A stretch of 64,000 nt of DNA from Alistipes ihumii AP11. GTDB taxonomy: Bacteria; Bacteroidota; Bacteroidia; Bacteroidales; Rikenellaceae. The translations under genes and the position numbers were made by a program. Below, piece after piece: positions 35,734 to 44,875 of this stretch. The stretch spans positions 558,001 to 622,000 of the forward strand of contig NZ_CP102294.1 in assembly GCF_025144665.1 (NCBI RefSeq). The letters are read 5' to 3'. Every line of letters begins with the position of its first letter. The stretch's first letter is position 1. The notes under the pieces are model-generated. The model ran no database searches, was not told the DNA's origin, and was given only the letters and a program-made list of their open reading frames with translations.

Positions 35734-36111
35734 CTATTCGGTCGCATTTGCTTTCGGTTTCGCGAACATGATCTCATACGCTCTTTGATCGGGTTTCTTC
35801 ATAGCTCCCGTAGCGGCATCGATTCCCCATCCGAGCAAATCGAACAGATTGATGACGGAAACGGCGTTGAACGTTTTGAAGATCGTAAAGCGCACAGGAT
35901 CGTATCCCTCCGATTCGACTTTGACTTCCGTATCCGTAAATCCCCGCTTTACTCTCGTTTCATAGGGGAAAGCGTTCACTTGGTGTTTTTTGCCGTCGAT
36001 AGTCAATGTCGCCGATTCAACGGGAACGTTCGTATCGAACGTGACCTTGGCCCGAGAACCGCAAAAAACCGTGGCGCACGACGAGAACAAGACAACGGCC
36101 GCTACATTCAA
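35734..36111 (-). CDS. small PEGA-like lipoprotein, 5' end uncertain
   Basis: About 125 aa with a lipobox-like FSSCATVFCG followed by a beta-rich domain (AKVTFDTNVPVESATLTIDG) of the PEGA type, common in small envelope proteins. The only in-frame start is TTG at 36109-36111. It gives an 11-residue n/h-region without positive charges, which is poor for a signal peptide. An ATG just upstream is out of frame by one base in a run of five T; with four T it would read MFSLNVAAVVLFSSC. So the 5' end may hold a frameshift or assembly error. It is the last of a run with the preceding small membrane protein, rsh and recA. Confidence 0.6.
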   Translation of the reverse strand: MNVAAVVLFSSCATVFCGSRAKVTFDTNVPVESATLTIDGKKHQVNAFPYETRVKRGFTDTEVKVESEGYDPVRFTIFKTFNAVSVINLFDLLGWGIDAATGAMKKPDQRAYEIMFAKPKANATE

Positions 36112-36159
36112 AGAAAAACATCGTCTCGGACGCCGATTTTCTCAGCAGCGAAGATACCC

Positions 36160-36666
36160 TCAATACTCCTGAAACTTGGGACGCATCACTTCGGCGTACA
36201 GCACGGCCATCTTCGGATCGAATCCGTCCGCGAAAATTCCGCGCGCCGGCGCCGGCTTTTCCGACTCCTCGGAACCGCCCGCACCGGAAAGAACCGGAGC
36301 GGCCACGGGAGCGGCCGTCCGGTCGGCAAGCGACTGCTCGTCATAGGAAAAAGGAACGTCCGTGCGATTTCCGTCCAGCTCGTCGATCGCCTGTTCGTCG
36401 TAAGAATAATAGGCGGGAGCCGCCGCTTCGGTCGCCGGCTCCGCCGGAACCTCGGCGGCATATTCTCCGCGATCGCCGCCGGACGCAGCTTCGCCTCCCT
36501 TCGGGGAAGCGTCGCTCCGGCCCGATTGTATCTCCCGGATCAGATCGTCCCAAGGCGAGGAGGGCAGGGTAGTCTTCTCCTCGGGCAAAGCCGCCCCCCG
36601 GTCTTTCTTTTTCTTTGAGAGAAGGGCCGCGACAACGACGATTATCAGTGTGATCAGAGTTTCCAT
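36160..36666 (-). CDS. small membrane-anchored protein with acidic linker
   Basis: A 168-aa protein I cannot place in a named family. Residues 2-17 are a transmembrane anchor followed by a Lys-rich stop (SKKKKDR). The middle is Ala/Glu/Pro-rich and probably disordered, with a duplicated SYDEQ element (near residues 87 and 106). The C-terminal FDPKMAVLYAEVMRPKF resembles the conserved end of hypothetical proteins in this phylum. It lies 6 bp after rsh, so it is in the same operon. Confidence 0.7.
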   Translation of the reverse strand: METLITLIIVVVAALLSKKKKDRGAALPEEKTTLPSSPWDDLIREIQSGRSDASPKGGEAASGGDRGEYAAEVPAEPATEAAAPAYYSYDEQAIDELDGNRTDVPFSYDEQSLADRTAAPVAAPVLSGAGGSEESEKPAPARGIFADGFDPKMAVLYAEVMRPKFQEY

Positions 36667-36672
36667 AGCGCG

Positions 36673-38901
36673 CTATTCTTGATTGTTCTCCACACGGTTG
36701 ACTTTTTCGATCCCGCGGATCTTGCCCACTTTTTCCATGATGACTTTCAGGTCCTGAATGTTCTTGACATACAAACTGACACGACCCTCGAAAATCCCGT
36801 CATGGCTCTGAATATGCAACTCGCGGATATTGGTGTTCAGTTCGCCGGCCACGACCTGCGAAAGCTCCATCAGGATACCGATCCGGTCGATGCCGCGCAA
36901 CTCCAGCACCGACAGGTACGACATCGCCTTGTGACTCGACCATTTGACCGGAGTCAGGTTGTTGCCGTGCTGCGCCGCCAGCTTGATCAGTTCGTTGCAG
37001 CTCTTCTTATGAACGTCGATCTTGTGCGTATCCGGATTGTCGTAGCCGACTACCTCGTCGCCCGGTATCGGATTGCAGCACGGAGCGATTACGAACTGCG
37101 GGGCCTCGGGGTCGTCCCCATCGGGCAAAGCGGTCGCTTTCCGATTCTTTTTCTTGTCGTCCCCGCCCAGAAACTTGAAGGGATTGGGTATCTGCAACGA
37201 CCAGAATTTCAGTATTTTGCTGGCCGAATTTTCGCGGAGCACCTTGCCCAGATTGTCCAAGCGGACGATTCCCGCACCGAGCTTGCTGTAAAACTCGTCC
37301 TTGTTCGCGCATTCGTAGGCCGGCAGCACCTTGCGGAACACGCGGGCGCTCGGCGTCACCCCGAAATCCTTCAGGCGCGCCTCGAACAGCACGATTCCGT
37401 TGGCGATGTTGTTCAGCTTGTCTTTCTTCAGGCGGTTCATGATCGCCTGCTTGGCCTTCGTCGTAATGACGTGCTCGAGCCACTCGGGCTTGGGCGAAAC
37501 GTTTTTCGAAGTGATGATCTCGATCTGGTCGCCGCTGCTGATCGGCGCGAAAATGGACTCGATCTTATGGTTGATCTTGGCCCCCATGGCGCTGTGACCG
37601 ATCTTCGAGTGAATGTCGTAGGCGAAATCGAGCGCCGTAGCCCCCTGAGGCAACGTGCGCGAGTCGCCCTTGGGCGTGAACACGACGATCTCGGACGTGT
37701 AGAGACTAAGCTTGAAATTGTCCAAAAACTCGACGGCATCCTCCGTCGGACTGTTCAGCGCCTCGCGGACCTGCTTCATCCAGCGGTCGAACTCTCCTTC
37801 CTCCTTCGACAGCGTGTCGGACTTGTACTTCCAGTGCGCGGCGAATCCCCGCTCGGCGATCTCCTCCATGCGCTGCGAGCGGATCTGCACCTCGGCCCAA
37901 ATACCGTCGGGCCCCATGACCGTCGAGTGGAGCGCCTCGTACCCGTTCGCCTTCGGAATGTTGACCCAGTCGCGGATACGGTCGGGCTTCGGCTTGTAGA
38001 TGTCCGTCACGAGCGAATAGATGTGCCAGCACTGCGATTTCTCGGGAATCAGCGGAGAGGGCTTGAACACGATACGGATCGCGAATATATCGTAGATCTC
38101 CTCGAACGGAATGTGCTTGCGCTGCATCTTCGACCAGATCGAGTAGATCGACTTGACGCGGCCCGATATCTCGAAATCGATGTCGTTCGCCCGAAGCTTC
38201 TCGATGATCGGGGCGTTGAACTTCTCGATGAAACGCGACCGCTTGGCTTCCGTTTCCCGTATCTTGTTCTCGATCTGACGGTAATCTTCCGGAAAGCGGT
38301 ACTTCAGCGTCAGATCCTCCAACTCGCTCTTGATCGCGAACAGACCGAGACGATAGGCCAGGGGTGCGAACAGATAGATCGTCTCGCTGGTGATCTTCAT
38401 CTGTTTGTGAGGCGGCATCGAGCCGAGCGTTCGCATGTTGTGCAGCCGGTCGGCGATCTTGATCAGAATCACGCGTACGTCGTCGGAGAGCGTAAGCAGC
38501 ACCTTGCGGAAATTCTCGGCCTGTTCCGACGCGCTGGTCTTGAAAACCCCCGACATCTTGGTCAGTCCGTCGACCATCAACGCGATCTTCGGGCCGAAAC
38601 GGCTCTCGATATCCTCTACCGTATAGTCGGTATCCTCGACTACGTCGTGCAGCAGCGCGGCGACGACCGACTTGACTCCGAGCCCGATCTCGTCCACGAC
38701 GATCCGAGCGACGGCCAGCGGATGCAGGATATAGGGCTCCCCCGAGCGACGGCGCACGCCCTCGTGGGCTTCCTTCGCCAGAAAAAAAGCCCGCTTGATC
38801 AAATCCGTGTCGTAGTCGTTCTTGCATATCTTCGAGCAGGAAGACATCAGCTTGTCGAACTGCTCGCCTATGATACGCTCGTCTTCGTCAGAATATCCCA
38901 T
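36673..38901 (-). CDS. bifunctional (p)ppGpp synthetase/hydrolase (Rel/SpoT)
   Basis: The stringent-response enzyme that makes and degrades (p)ppGpp (742 aa). The N-terminal HD hydrolase domain has ALLHDVVEDTDYTVEDI, with the HDxxED motif intact. The synthetase domain has EEIYDIFAIRIVF and NGYEALHSTVMGP. The TGS domain starts VFTPKGDSRTLPQGATALDF, and a C-terminal ACT-like domain ends MEKVGKIRGIEKVNRVEN. Both activities look complete. It lies 50 bp after recA and is followed by two small envelope genes. Confidence 0.95.
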   Translation of the reverse strand: MGYSDEDERIIGEQFDKLMSSCSKICKNDYDTDLIKRAFFLAKEAHEGVRRRSGEPYILHPLAVARIVVDEIGLGVKSVVAALLHDVVEDTDYTVEDIESRFGPKIALMVDGLTKMSGVFKTSASEQAENFRKVLLTLSDDVRVILIKIADRLHNMRTLGSMPPHKQMKITSETIYLFAPLAYRLGLFAIKSELEDLTLKYRFPEDYRQIENKIRETEAKRSRFIEKFNAPIIEKLRANDIDFEISGRVKSIYSIWSKMQRKHIPFEEIYDIFAIRIVFKPSPLIPEKSQCWHIYSLVTDIYKPKPDRIRDWVNIPKANGYEALHSTVMGPDGIWAEVQIRSQRMEEIAERGFAAHWKYKSDTLSKEEGEFDRWMKQVREALNSPTEDAVEFLDNFKLSLYTSEIVVFTPKGDSRTLPQGATALDFAYDIHSKIGHSAMGAKINHKIESIFAPISSGDQIEIITSKNVSPKPEWLEHVITTKAKQAIMNRLKKDKLNNIANGIVLFEARLKDFGVTPSARVFRKVLPAYECANKDEFYSKLGAGIVRLDNLGKVLRENSASKILKFWSLQIPNPFKFLGGDDKKKNRKATALPDGDDPEAPQFVIAPCCNPIPGDEVVGYDNPDTHKIDVHKKSCNELIKLAAQHGNNLTPVKWSSHKAMSYLSVLELRGIDRIGILMELSQVVAGELNTNIRELHIQSHDGIFEGRVSLYVKNIQDLKVIMEKVGKIRGIEKVNRVENNQE

Positions 38902-38951
38902 TCACGCCCTTTTATATCAACAATCGCCCGTTCCGGACCTCGCCCGGCCGA

Positions 38952-39962
38952 TCAGTCGGCAGCCGCGAGCCCCGCGCGTACCTTGGCTTCGATTTCGTCC
39001 CGAAGCGCCTCGTCGCTCTTGAGCAGTTCCTTCACCGAATCACGCCCCTGACCGATCTTGCGCTCGCCGTAGGAAAACCACGAGCCGCTTTTCTTGAGAA
39101 TACCCAGATCGACGCCCAGATCGATGATCTCGCCGATCTTGGAAATGCCTTCTCCGTACATGATGTCGAACTCGGCCCGGCGGAACGGAGGCGCGAGCTT
39201 GTTCTTGACGATCTTGACCTTCGCGCGGGCTCCGAGCTGCTCCTCGCCGTCCTTGATGACCGACGCCTTGCGGATATCGATCCGGACGCTGGCATAGAAC
39301 TTCAGCGCGTTTCCGCCCGTCGTCGTCTCGGGATTGCCGTACACGACTCCGATCTTGTCGCGCAGCTGATTGATAAAGATGCAGACCGTGCGGGTCTTGC
39401 TGATACTGGCGGTCAGCTTGCGCAGCGCCTGAGACATCAGCCGGGCCTGAAGCCCCATTTTCGACTCGCCCATCTCGCCCTCGATCTCGGCCTTGGGCGT
39501 CAGCGCGGCTACGGAGTCGATCACGACGATATCGATCGCGCTCGAACGGATCAAATGGTCGGCGATCTCGAGCGCCTGCTCGCCGTTATCGGGCTGCGAA
39601 ATAAGCAACTCATCGATGTCTACGCCCAGTTTCCGGGCATACGCGCTGTCGAACGCATGCTCGGCATCGATGAAGGCAGCGATGCCGCCCGCTTTCTGCG
39701 CCTCGGCGATCGCATGAATCGCGAGCGTCGTCTTGCCCGAAGACTCGGGACCGAATATCTCGATCACCCGGCCCTTGGGGTAGCCTCCGATGCCGAGCGC
39801 CTGATCGATCGTAATCGATCCCGACGGAATAACCGGGACCTCGTCGACCTTCTTGCTGCTCATCTTCATGATCGCACCCTTGCCGAAGTCCTTTTCGATC
39901 TTGTCCATTACGGCGCTCAGCACTTTGAGCTTCTCCGGATTAATCTGTGCTTTTTCTGTCAT
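38952..39962 (-). CDS. recA: recombinase A
   Basis: The DNA strand-exchange ATPase of homologous recombination and SOS control (336 aa). Walker A is [19 protein letters not shown] (about residue 70), Walker B is [13 protein letters not shown], and the DNA-binding loop region follows ([19 protein letters not shown]). The C-terminal tail is short and mixed-charge. It is the first gene of a run with rsh. The start is the ATG at 39960-39962 ([15 protein letters not shown]). Confidence 0.98.
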   Translation of the reverse strand: MTEKAQINPEKLKVLSAVMDKIEKDFGKGAIMKMSSKKVDEVPVIPSGSITIDQALGIGGYPKGRVIEIFGPESSGKTTLAIHAIAEAQKAGGIAAFIDAEHAFDSAYARKLGVDIDELLISQPDNGEQALEIADHLIRSSAIDIVVIDSVAALTPKAEIEGEMGESKMGLQARLMSQALRKLTASISKTRTVCIFINQLRDKIGVVYGNPETTTGGNALKFYASVRIDIRKASVIKDGEEQLGARAKVKIVKNKLAPPFRRAEFDIMYGEGISKIGEIIDLGVDLGILKKSGSWFSYGERKIGQGRDSVKELLKSDEALRDEIEAKVRAGLAAAD

Positions 39963-40098
39963 AGCTATAGCGTTCTTTATTTATTCAGTTATGTGTCAGT
40001 ATTCCGATCGAAGGAGCGTCCTCCCGCTTCCGCAAACGCCTTCCTCCGCTCCTCCTGCCCGTTTTCAGCCGAACGTAGCCGGCAAGCGCCTTTTTCGG

Positions 40099-40126
40099 GT
40101 TCGGGACAAGCGCGCCGGTCCCGAAC
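40099..40126 (-). terminator. possible terminator of the bcp gene
   Basis: Arms GTTCGGGAC (40099-40107) and GTCCCGAAC (40118-40126), 4 bp past the bcp stop. The expected minus-strand U-tract is absent, so efficiency is doubtful. Confidence 0.4.
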
Positions 40127-40130
40127 ATTC

Positions 40131-40592
40131 TCATTTATAAGCCTCGACGATCTGCTCGAAATGGTCCTTGGTCCGAACCTTATCGAGCACCCTCTCGATC
40201 ATGCCCTTCTCGTCGATGACGAACGTCGTGCGCAAAATACCCATGAACGTACGCCCCATGAACTTCTTTTCGCCCCAAACGCCGTAGGCTTTCGCAACGA
40301 CCTTGTCGGGATCGGAAAGCAGCGTGAAGTTCAGCCCCTGCTTTTCGATAAATCCCCGATGCGATTTCTCGCTGTCGGGACTTACGCCCACGACTTCGAA
40401 GCCCATCTCGCGCAACTCGTCGCGGCCGTCGCGCAGACTGCATGCCTCGGCCGTACAGCCCGGCGTATTGTCTTTCGGATAAAAATAAAGAATCAGCTTA
40501 CGGCCGGCGTAATCGGCCAGCGTCCTTTTGTTTCCGTCCTGATCCGTCGCCTCGAACGCAGGCGCCGGACTCCCCGCTTTGAGCTTTTCCAT
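40131..40592 (-). CDS. bcp: thioredoxin-dependent peroxiredoxin, BCP/PrxQ type
   Basis: Reduces hydrogen peroxide and alkyl hydroperoxides with thioredoxin (153 aa). The peroxidatic Cys is in DNTPGCTAEACSLRDG, with the resolving Cys five residues on, as in two-Cys PrxQ. FYPKDNTPGC and VVGVSPDSEKSHRGF are also typical. The start MEKLKAGSPAPAFEA was chosen because the open frame upstream is non-homologous. A hairpin lies in its leader. Confidence 0.95.
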   Translation of the reverse strand: MEKLKAGSPAPAFEATDQDGNKRTLADYAGRKLILYFYPKDNTPGCTAEACSLRDGRDELREMGFEVVGVSPDSEKSHRGFIEKQGLNFTLLSDPDKVVAKAYGVWGEKKFMGRTFMGILRTTFVIDEKGMIERVLDKVRTKDHFEQIVEAYK

Positions 40593-40617
40593 AAATCGTC
40601 GCTTGGTTACATGGTTG

Positions 40618-40641
40618 CCGCCGGAAAAAGGATTCCGGCGG
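40618..40641 (-). promoter_or_regulatory. leader hairpin upstream of bcp
   Basis: Perfect 9-bp arms CCGCCGGAA and TTCCGGCGG around a 6-nt loop, inside the predicted bcp leader. It could be a leftover structure or a post-transcriptional control element. Confidence 0.4.
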
Positions 40642-40691
40642 ACAAGAGGTAAATATACGCTTTTTACCAAAACTTAAAAAGTTTTCCCGGT

Positions 40692-40699
40692 CAAATATA
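40692..40699 (-). promoter_or_regulatory. -7 element for bcp
   Basis: The minus strand reads TATATTTG, 99 nt upstream of the bcp ATG. It implies a leader of ~90 nt that includes the hairpin. Confidence 0.5.
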
Positions 40700-40773
40700 A
40701 CGCCAGAAAAACTTTTCCGTTTTCGTGAAATTCCACCGCCTCCCCGCAGGAAAGAACATGCACGCATACCGCG

Positions 40774-42186
40774 CTACCGAGCGAGCACTTTCTTCTCGAT
40801 CTCCTCGACCTGATAGCGGAAAAGCTTGTCGGTCTCCATCAGATTGGAAATGGCCTTGCAGGCATGAAGCACCGTCGCGTGATTCTTGCCTCCGATCGCC
40901 GCTCCGATCGCCGTCAGAGGAGCCTTGGTGTGTTGCTTGCTCAGATACATCGCGATCTGGCGCGCCTGCGCGATTTCGCGCGTCCGCTTCGGCGAGTTGA
41001 ACGTCTCCGCATCGAGTCCCATATGCTCGCAGACCACCTTCTTAATATGATCGATCGTAATCTCGCGCCGGTTGAACTGCACATACACCTTCAGAATCTC
41101 CTTGGCCAACGTGATCGTAATCTTCTTGCCGAGAAACGAGGCGTTCGCCACCAGCGACGACAGCGCGCCTTCGATTTCCCGCACATTGGCATTGATATTC
41201 TCCGCCAAGAACTCGATTACCTCCTGAGGCACCTCGGCCCCCAGCTTCCGGGCCTTGCCCTGTACGATCTTGACCTTCGTCTCGAAATCCGGCAACAGCA
41301 ACTGCGTCGAAAGCCCCCACTTGAAGCGAGTGATCAGCCGCTGCTCGATGTCTTTCAGTTCGACGGGCGGCTTGTCGGAGGTCATTACGAGCTGCTTGTT
41401 CGACAGGTGCAGATGATTGAATATGTTAAAAAAGGCGTTTTGCGTCTTGTCCTTACCGGCCAACTCCTGTATATCGTCGATAATCAGCACGTCGAGCATC
41501 TGATAGAAATGGATGAAATCGTTCAGCTCGCCCTTGATCGCCGCATTCTGAAACTGCGCCTGAAACTTGTTCATCGACACGTACAGCACCTGCAGCTGCG
41601 GCTTACGCTGCTTGACCTCCATGCCGATAGCCTGCGCGATATGCGTTTTCCCGAGGCCCGAATCGCCGTATATATATAAGGGATTGAAAGGCGTCCGCCC
41701 CGGATCGACGGCCACGGCCAGCCCGGCCGAACGGCAAAGACGGTTGCACGCGCCTTCGACAAAGGTATCGAACGTATAATTGGGATTGAGCTGAGGATCG
41801 ATCACCAAACGCCGTATGCCCGGAATGACAAACGGATTCTTTATATTCGTCGTATCGGACTGCGCGACGAACTTGTTGATCGCCGTCATATCGGCATCGC
41901 CCACGACCGTGACGGCGGCCGGCTCCGTCTTGGGCACGGCGTATCGCAACTTGGTCTTGAGCCCGAAAAGCTGATGAATAATGGGTTTGAGCAGCGGGAT
42001 GAAGTGCTTTTCGATATGATATACGTAACTCTCGTTGGGCACTTTGAGCTTCAGCGTCACTCCGTCGAAATCGAGCGGAACGATCGGCTTGAACCACTTG
42101 GCGAACTCCTCGTCCGAGGTATGCTCGCGAATGCGGCTCAGACAGCTTTGCCACACATCTCCATATGTTTGGTTATTGATTATCAT
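40774..42186 (-). CDS. dnaA: chromosomal replication initiator DnaA
   Basis: The AAA+ initiator of chromosome replication (470 aa from MIINNQTYGDVW; a second in-frame Met lies 7 codons upstream at 42207). Domain I is at ~1-85, domain III from YTFDTFVEGACNR with Walker A YIYGDSGLGKTHIAQAIG and Walker B VLIIDDIQ, and domain IV has the DnaA-box binding motif GGKNHATVLHACK. Recognition is unambiguous. No DnaA-box cluster was found on either side, so this is not shown to mark the origin. Confidence 0.97.
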   Translation of the reverse strand: MIINNQTYGDVWQSCLSRIREHTSDEEFAKWFKPIVPLDFDGVTLKLKVPNESYVYHIEKHFIPLLKPIIHQLFGLKTKLRYAVPKTEPAAVTVVGDADMTAINKFVAQSDTTNIKNPFVIPGIRRLVIDPQLNPNYTFDTFVEGACNRLCRSAGLAVAVDPGRTPFNPLYIYGDSGLGKTHIAQAIGMEVKQRKPQLQVLYVSMNKFQAQFQNAAIKGELNDFIHFYQMLDVLIIDDIQELAGKDKTQNAFFNIFNHLHLSNKQLVMTSDKPPVELKDIEQRLITRFKWGLSTQLLLPDFETKVKIVQGKARKLGAEVPQEVIEFLAENINANVREIEGALSSLVANASFLGKKITITLAKEILKVYVQFNRREITIDHIKKVVCEHMGLDAETFNSPKRTREIAQARQIAMYLSKQHTKAPLTAIGAAIGGKNHATVLHACKAISNLMETDKLFRYQVEEIEKKVLAR

Positions 42187-42344
42187 GAATTTCTTACTGT
42201 TTCGCAAGACAAAATTGTAAATAAAATTACAAAAAAAACATCGCCCCGAGGTTGTTTGTTTGGCAAATATTTATATAGAAGAATAAGGGTTCCGAATAGG
42301 TCCGATTTTAACCTTTTGATATAGAGTATTCAAAAAATTAGCAT

Positions 42345-42352
42345 TATCTTTG
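42345..42352 (+). promoter_or_regulatory. -7 element for the phosphohexomutase gene
   Basis: TATCTTTG fits TAnnTTTG, 55 nt upstream of the ATG. The surrounding 220 bp are AT-rich and shared with the divergent dnaA promoter region. Confidence 0.55.
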
Positions 42353-42407
42353 TTTATAGTTTTTTTCAACCAAGCGGAAGTTCGGTATAAATAAAACAAA
42401 TGAAATC

Positions 42408-44153
42408 ATGAGCGAGAATCTGGATTTAATTGTCAAAGAAAGAGCCGAAAAATGGCTGTCCGACAGTTATGACGAAGAAACAAGAAAAAAAGTTAAACAA
42501 CTGATAGACAACGACCCTAAAGAGCTTACCGAAAGTTTTTATAAAGATCTGGAGTTCGGCACGGGCGGCCTGCGGGGAATCATGGGAGTCGGCACGAACC
42601 GGATGAACGTCTACACGGTCGGCATGGCCACTCAGGGATTGTCGAACTACTTGAAAAAGGCTTTCCCCGACGAACCGATCCGCGTGGCCGTCGGCCATGA
42701 CAGCCGCAACAACAGCCGCCTTTTCGCCGAACGGGTGGCGGACATTTTCGCGGCCAACGGCTTCAAGGTTTACCTGTTCGACTCGCTGAGGCCGACCCCG
42801 GAGCTGAGCTTCGCGATACGTCATCTCCATTGCCACAGCGGCGTAGTGGTCACCGCTTCGCACAATCCGAAAGAGTACAACGGATACAAGGCCTACTGGT
42901 CGGACGGCGCTCAGGTCGTTGCGCCGCACGACCGCAACATCATCGCCGAAGTGCAGAAAATCACGTCGCCCGACCAAGTCATGATATGGAAAGGCGACCG
43001 AAGCGAAAACATCGAAATTCTGGACGAGACGTTCGACCAAATTTATCTGGAAGCCGTTCACGGACTGTCGCTGTCGCCCGATGCCGTCGAACGCTACCAC
43101 GACATGAAGATCGTCTATACGCCGCTGCACGGAACCGGAGTGATTCTTGTCCCCGAGTCGCTACGGAAATACGGTTTTACGAATATCCTGACCGTCAAGG
43201 AACAGAATATCCCGGACGGCAATTTCCCGACAGTCGAGTCCCCGAATCCGGAGGAACGCTCGGCCATGAAAATGGCGATCGAGCTGGCCGAGAGCGAAAA
43301 GGCCGAAGTCGTGCTGGCGACCGACCCCGATGCCGACCGCATCGGCATGGCGCTCCGGGACGAGAACGGTCAGTACGTGTTGCTGAACGGCAACCAGACC
43401 TGTTCGCTGCTGGTCTATTACATCGTCAAGCGCTGGAGCGAGCTGGGACGGCTCCGAGGCAAAGAATACATCGTCAAAACGATCGTAACCACCGAGCTGG
43501 TCGCCCGCATCGCCGAATCGTTCGGAGTAAGGCACTTCGATTGCCTCACGGGCTTCAAATACATCGCTACCGTCATGCGCAACCACGAGCAGACGATGCA
43601 ATACATCTGCGGAGGAGAGGAGAGCTTCGGCTTTCTGGCCGAGGATTTCGTACGAGACAAGGACGCGGTCAGCGCCTGCTCACTGGCCGCCGAAGCCGCC
43701 GCATGGGCTAAGTCGCAGGACATGACGCTGTACGAACTGCTCAAAGAGATGTATGTGCGCTACGGCTTTTTCCGCGAGGCTTTGGTCTCGGTAGTCCGCA
43801 AGGGAAAGGAAGGACAGGAGGAAATCGCTAAAATGATGAGCGACTACCGGTCGGATCCTCCTCGGAGCCTCGGAGGCTCTCCGATAGTCGTCATCAAAGA
43901 CTATCTGAACGGCGAGGCGCTCGATCTCACCAACGGCAGCAAAACACCGATCGACATGGAACGGTCGAACGTACTCCAATTCACGACGGCCGATTCGACG
44001 GTCGTATCGATCCGGCCATCGGGTACGGAACCGAAAATAAAGTTCTATTTCGGCGTGCGTGCCGAATTGAACGATACGGCCCGATTCAACGAAGTACAGG
44101 CCGAACTCGACGGCAAGATCGAATCGATCAAAAAGGAAATGGGATTGGTTTGA
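42408..44153 (+). CDS. alpha-D-phosphohexomutase (phosphoglucomutase/phosphomannomutase)
   Basis: A 581-aa enzyme that moves phosphate between C1 and C6 of hexoses for glycogen, cell-wall and surface sugar synthesis. The phosphoserine loop is VVVTASHNPKEYNGYKAYW, the Mg loop ATDPDADRIGMA, the sugar loop GGEESFGFLAEDF, and the phosphate-binding loop RPSGTEPKIKFYF. It is the large, single-chain form typical of Bacteroidota and Firmicutes pgcA-like genes. A HIT gene follows 35 bp later. Confidence 0.95.
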   Translation: MSENLDLIVKERAEKWLSDSYDEETRKKVKQLIDNDPKELTESFYKDLEFGTGGLRGIMGVGTNRMNVYTVGMATQGLSNYLKKAFPDEPIRVAVGHDSRNNSRLFAERVADIFAANGFKVYLFDSLRPTPELSFAIRHLHCHSGVVVTASHNPKEYNGYKAYWSDGAQVVAPHDRNIIAEVQKITSPDQVMIWKGDRSENIEILDETFDQIYLEAVHGLSLSPDAVERYHDMKIVYTPLHGTGVILVPESLRKYGFTNILTVKEQNIPDGNFPTVESPNPEERSAMKMAIELAESEKAEVVLATDPDADRIGMALRDENGQYVLLNGNQTCSLLVYYIVKRWSELGRLRGKEYIVKTIVTTELVARIAESFGVRHFDCLTGFKYIATVMRNHEQTMQYICGGEESFGFLAEDFVRDKDAVSACSLAAEAAAWAKSQDMTLYELLKEMYVRYGFFREALVSVVRKGKEGQEEIAKMMSDYRSDPPRSLGGSPIVVIKDYLNGEALDLTNGSKTPIDMERSNVLQFTTADSTVVSIRPSGTEPKIKFYFGVRAELNDTARFNEVQAELDGKIESIKKEMGLV

Positions 44154-44188
44154 TCCCTCGAAGAATATAAAACTACCGCTACGAAACC

Positions 44189-44575
44189 ATGGCAACCATC
44201 TTTACCCGAATCGTCCGAGGAGAAATCCCGAGCTACAAGGTAGCCGAGGATGAAAGGTTCTTCGCCTTTCTGGACATCAATCCGCTAACCAAGGGGCACA
44301 CGCTGGTCGTTCCCAAGCAAGAGACGGACTACCTGTTCGATCTGGACGACCGCACGCTGGCCGATATGATCGTCTTTGCCAAGCGAATTGCGCGAAAACT
44401 GAAAGAGAAAATAGAATGCAAAAGGGTGGCGGTCGTCGTACTCGGACTCGAAGTTCCGCATGCCCACATCCACCTAATCCCGATTCAAGACGAAAAAGAC
44501 GTGGATTTCCGCAAAGAAAAGCTCAAACTATCCCCCGACGAATTTCGAGCGATAGCCGATACAATCAGCTTATAA
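44189..44575 (+). CDS. HIT family nucleotide hydrolase/transferase
   Basis: A 128-aa histidine-triad protein that hydrolyses aminoacyl or other AMP-linked nucleotides (Hint-like). The triad is His91, His93 and His95 in VPHAHIHLIP. The start FTRIVRGEIPSYKVAEDE is family-typical. It lies 35 bp after the phosphohexomutase gene and ends in a perfect terminator. Confidence 0.95.
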   Translation: MATIFTRIVRGEIPSYKVAEDERFFAFLDINPLTKGHTLVVPKQETDYLFDLDDRTLADMIVFAKRIARKLKEKIECKRVAVVVLGLEVPHAHIHLIPIQDEKDVDFRKEKLKLSPDEFRAIADTISL

Positions 44576-44594
44576 TCAAATAACTATAATACAT

Positions 44595-44622
44595 AAAAAA
44601 GGCGCTTTGGGCGCCTTTTTTT
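44595..44622 (+). terminator. rho-independent terminator of the mutase-HIT operon
   Basis: AAAAAAGGCGC and GCGCCTTTTTTT surround a 5-nt loop, beginning ~20 bp after the HIT stop. The U-tract is ideal, and the reverse side has an A-run. Confidence 0.85.
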
Positions 44623-44731
44623 ATTTAACATAATTGATGCGCGCGGAAAAACCGCCGAATCGCTCAAGCGAAGGAGGGTAGGAGATAACGCAAAATAATT
44701 ACATCCGAACGATTTACCCAATCTCATATAT

Positions 44732-44739
44732 TACATTTG
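44732..44739 (+). promoter_or_regulatory. -7 element upstream of the 35-aa ORF
   Basis: TACATTTG ends 28 nt before the ATG at 44768, the usual distance for a gene here. Confidence 0.4.
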
Positions 44740-44767
44740 TATACATTACACATGTAACTCTGTTTTT

Positions 44768-44875
44768 ATGATTACAAAACTATTAAAAAAAATGTGGTTA
44801 TTGTATTTGCTTATGTCTATTTACATTTGTACTATCCGCTTTCAAGAAAAGAAAATACCGCTGTACAACGAGTGA
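44768..44875 (+). CDS. possible 35-aa membrane peptide
   Basis: An ATG-to-TGA frame reading MITKLLKKMWLLYLLMSIYI at the start and ending PLYNE. Lys-rich residues precede a ~14-residue hydrophobic stretch, then a polar tail, like a small single-span membrane protein or toxin. It lies in the AT-rich island, with a -7 element at the right distance. Short AT-rich frames arise by chance, so confidence is limited. No homologue is known to me. Confidence 0.3.
   Translation: MITKLLKKMWLLYLLMSIYICTIRFQEKKIPLYNE

Noticed and set aside
36679-39051. 790-aa antisense frame over rsh and its neighbours
   Set aside because: Rsh on the other strand is unambiguous; the antisense frame has no family and no promoter.
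42187-42407. Replication origin beside dnaA
   Set aside because: AT-rich, but no DnaA boxes (TTATCCACA-like) or GATC cluster were found here or in the AT-rich island at 44.6-45.2 kb.
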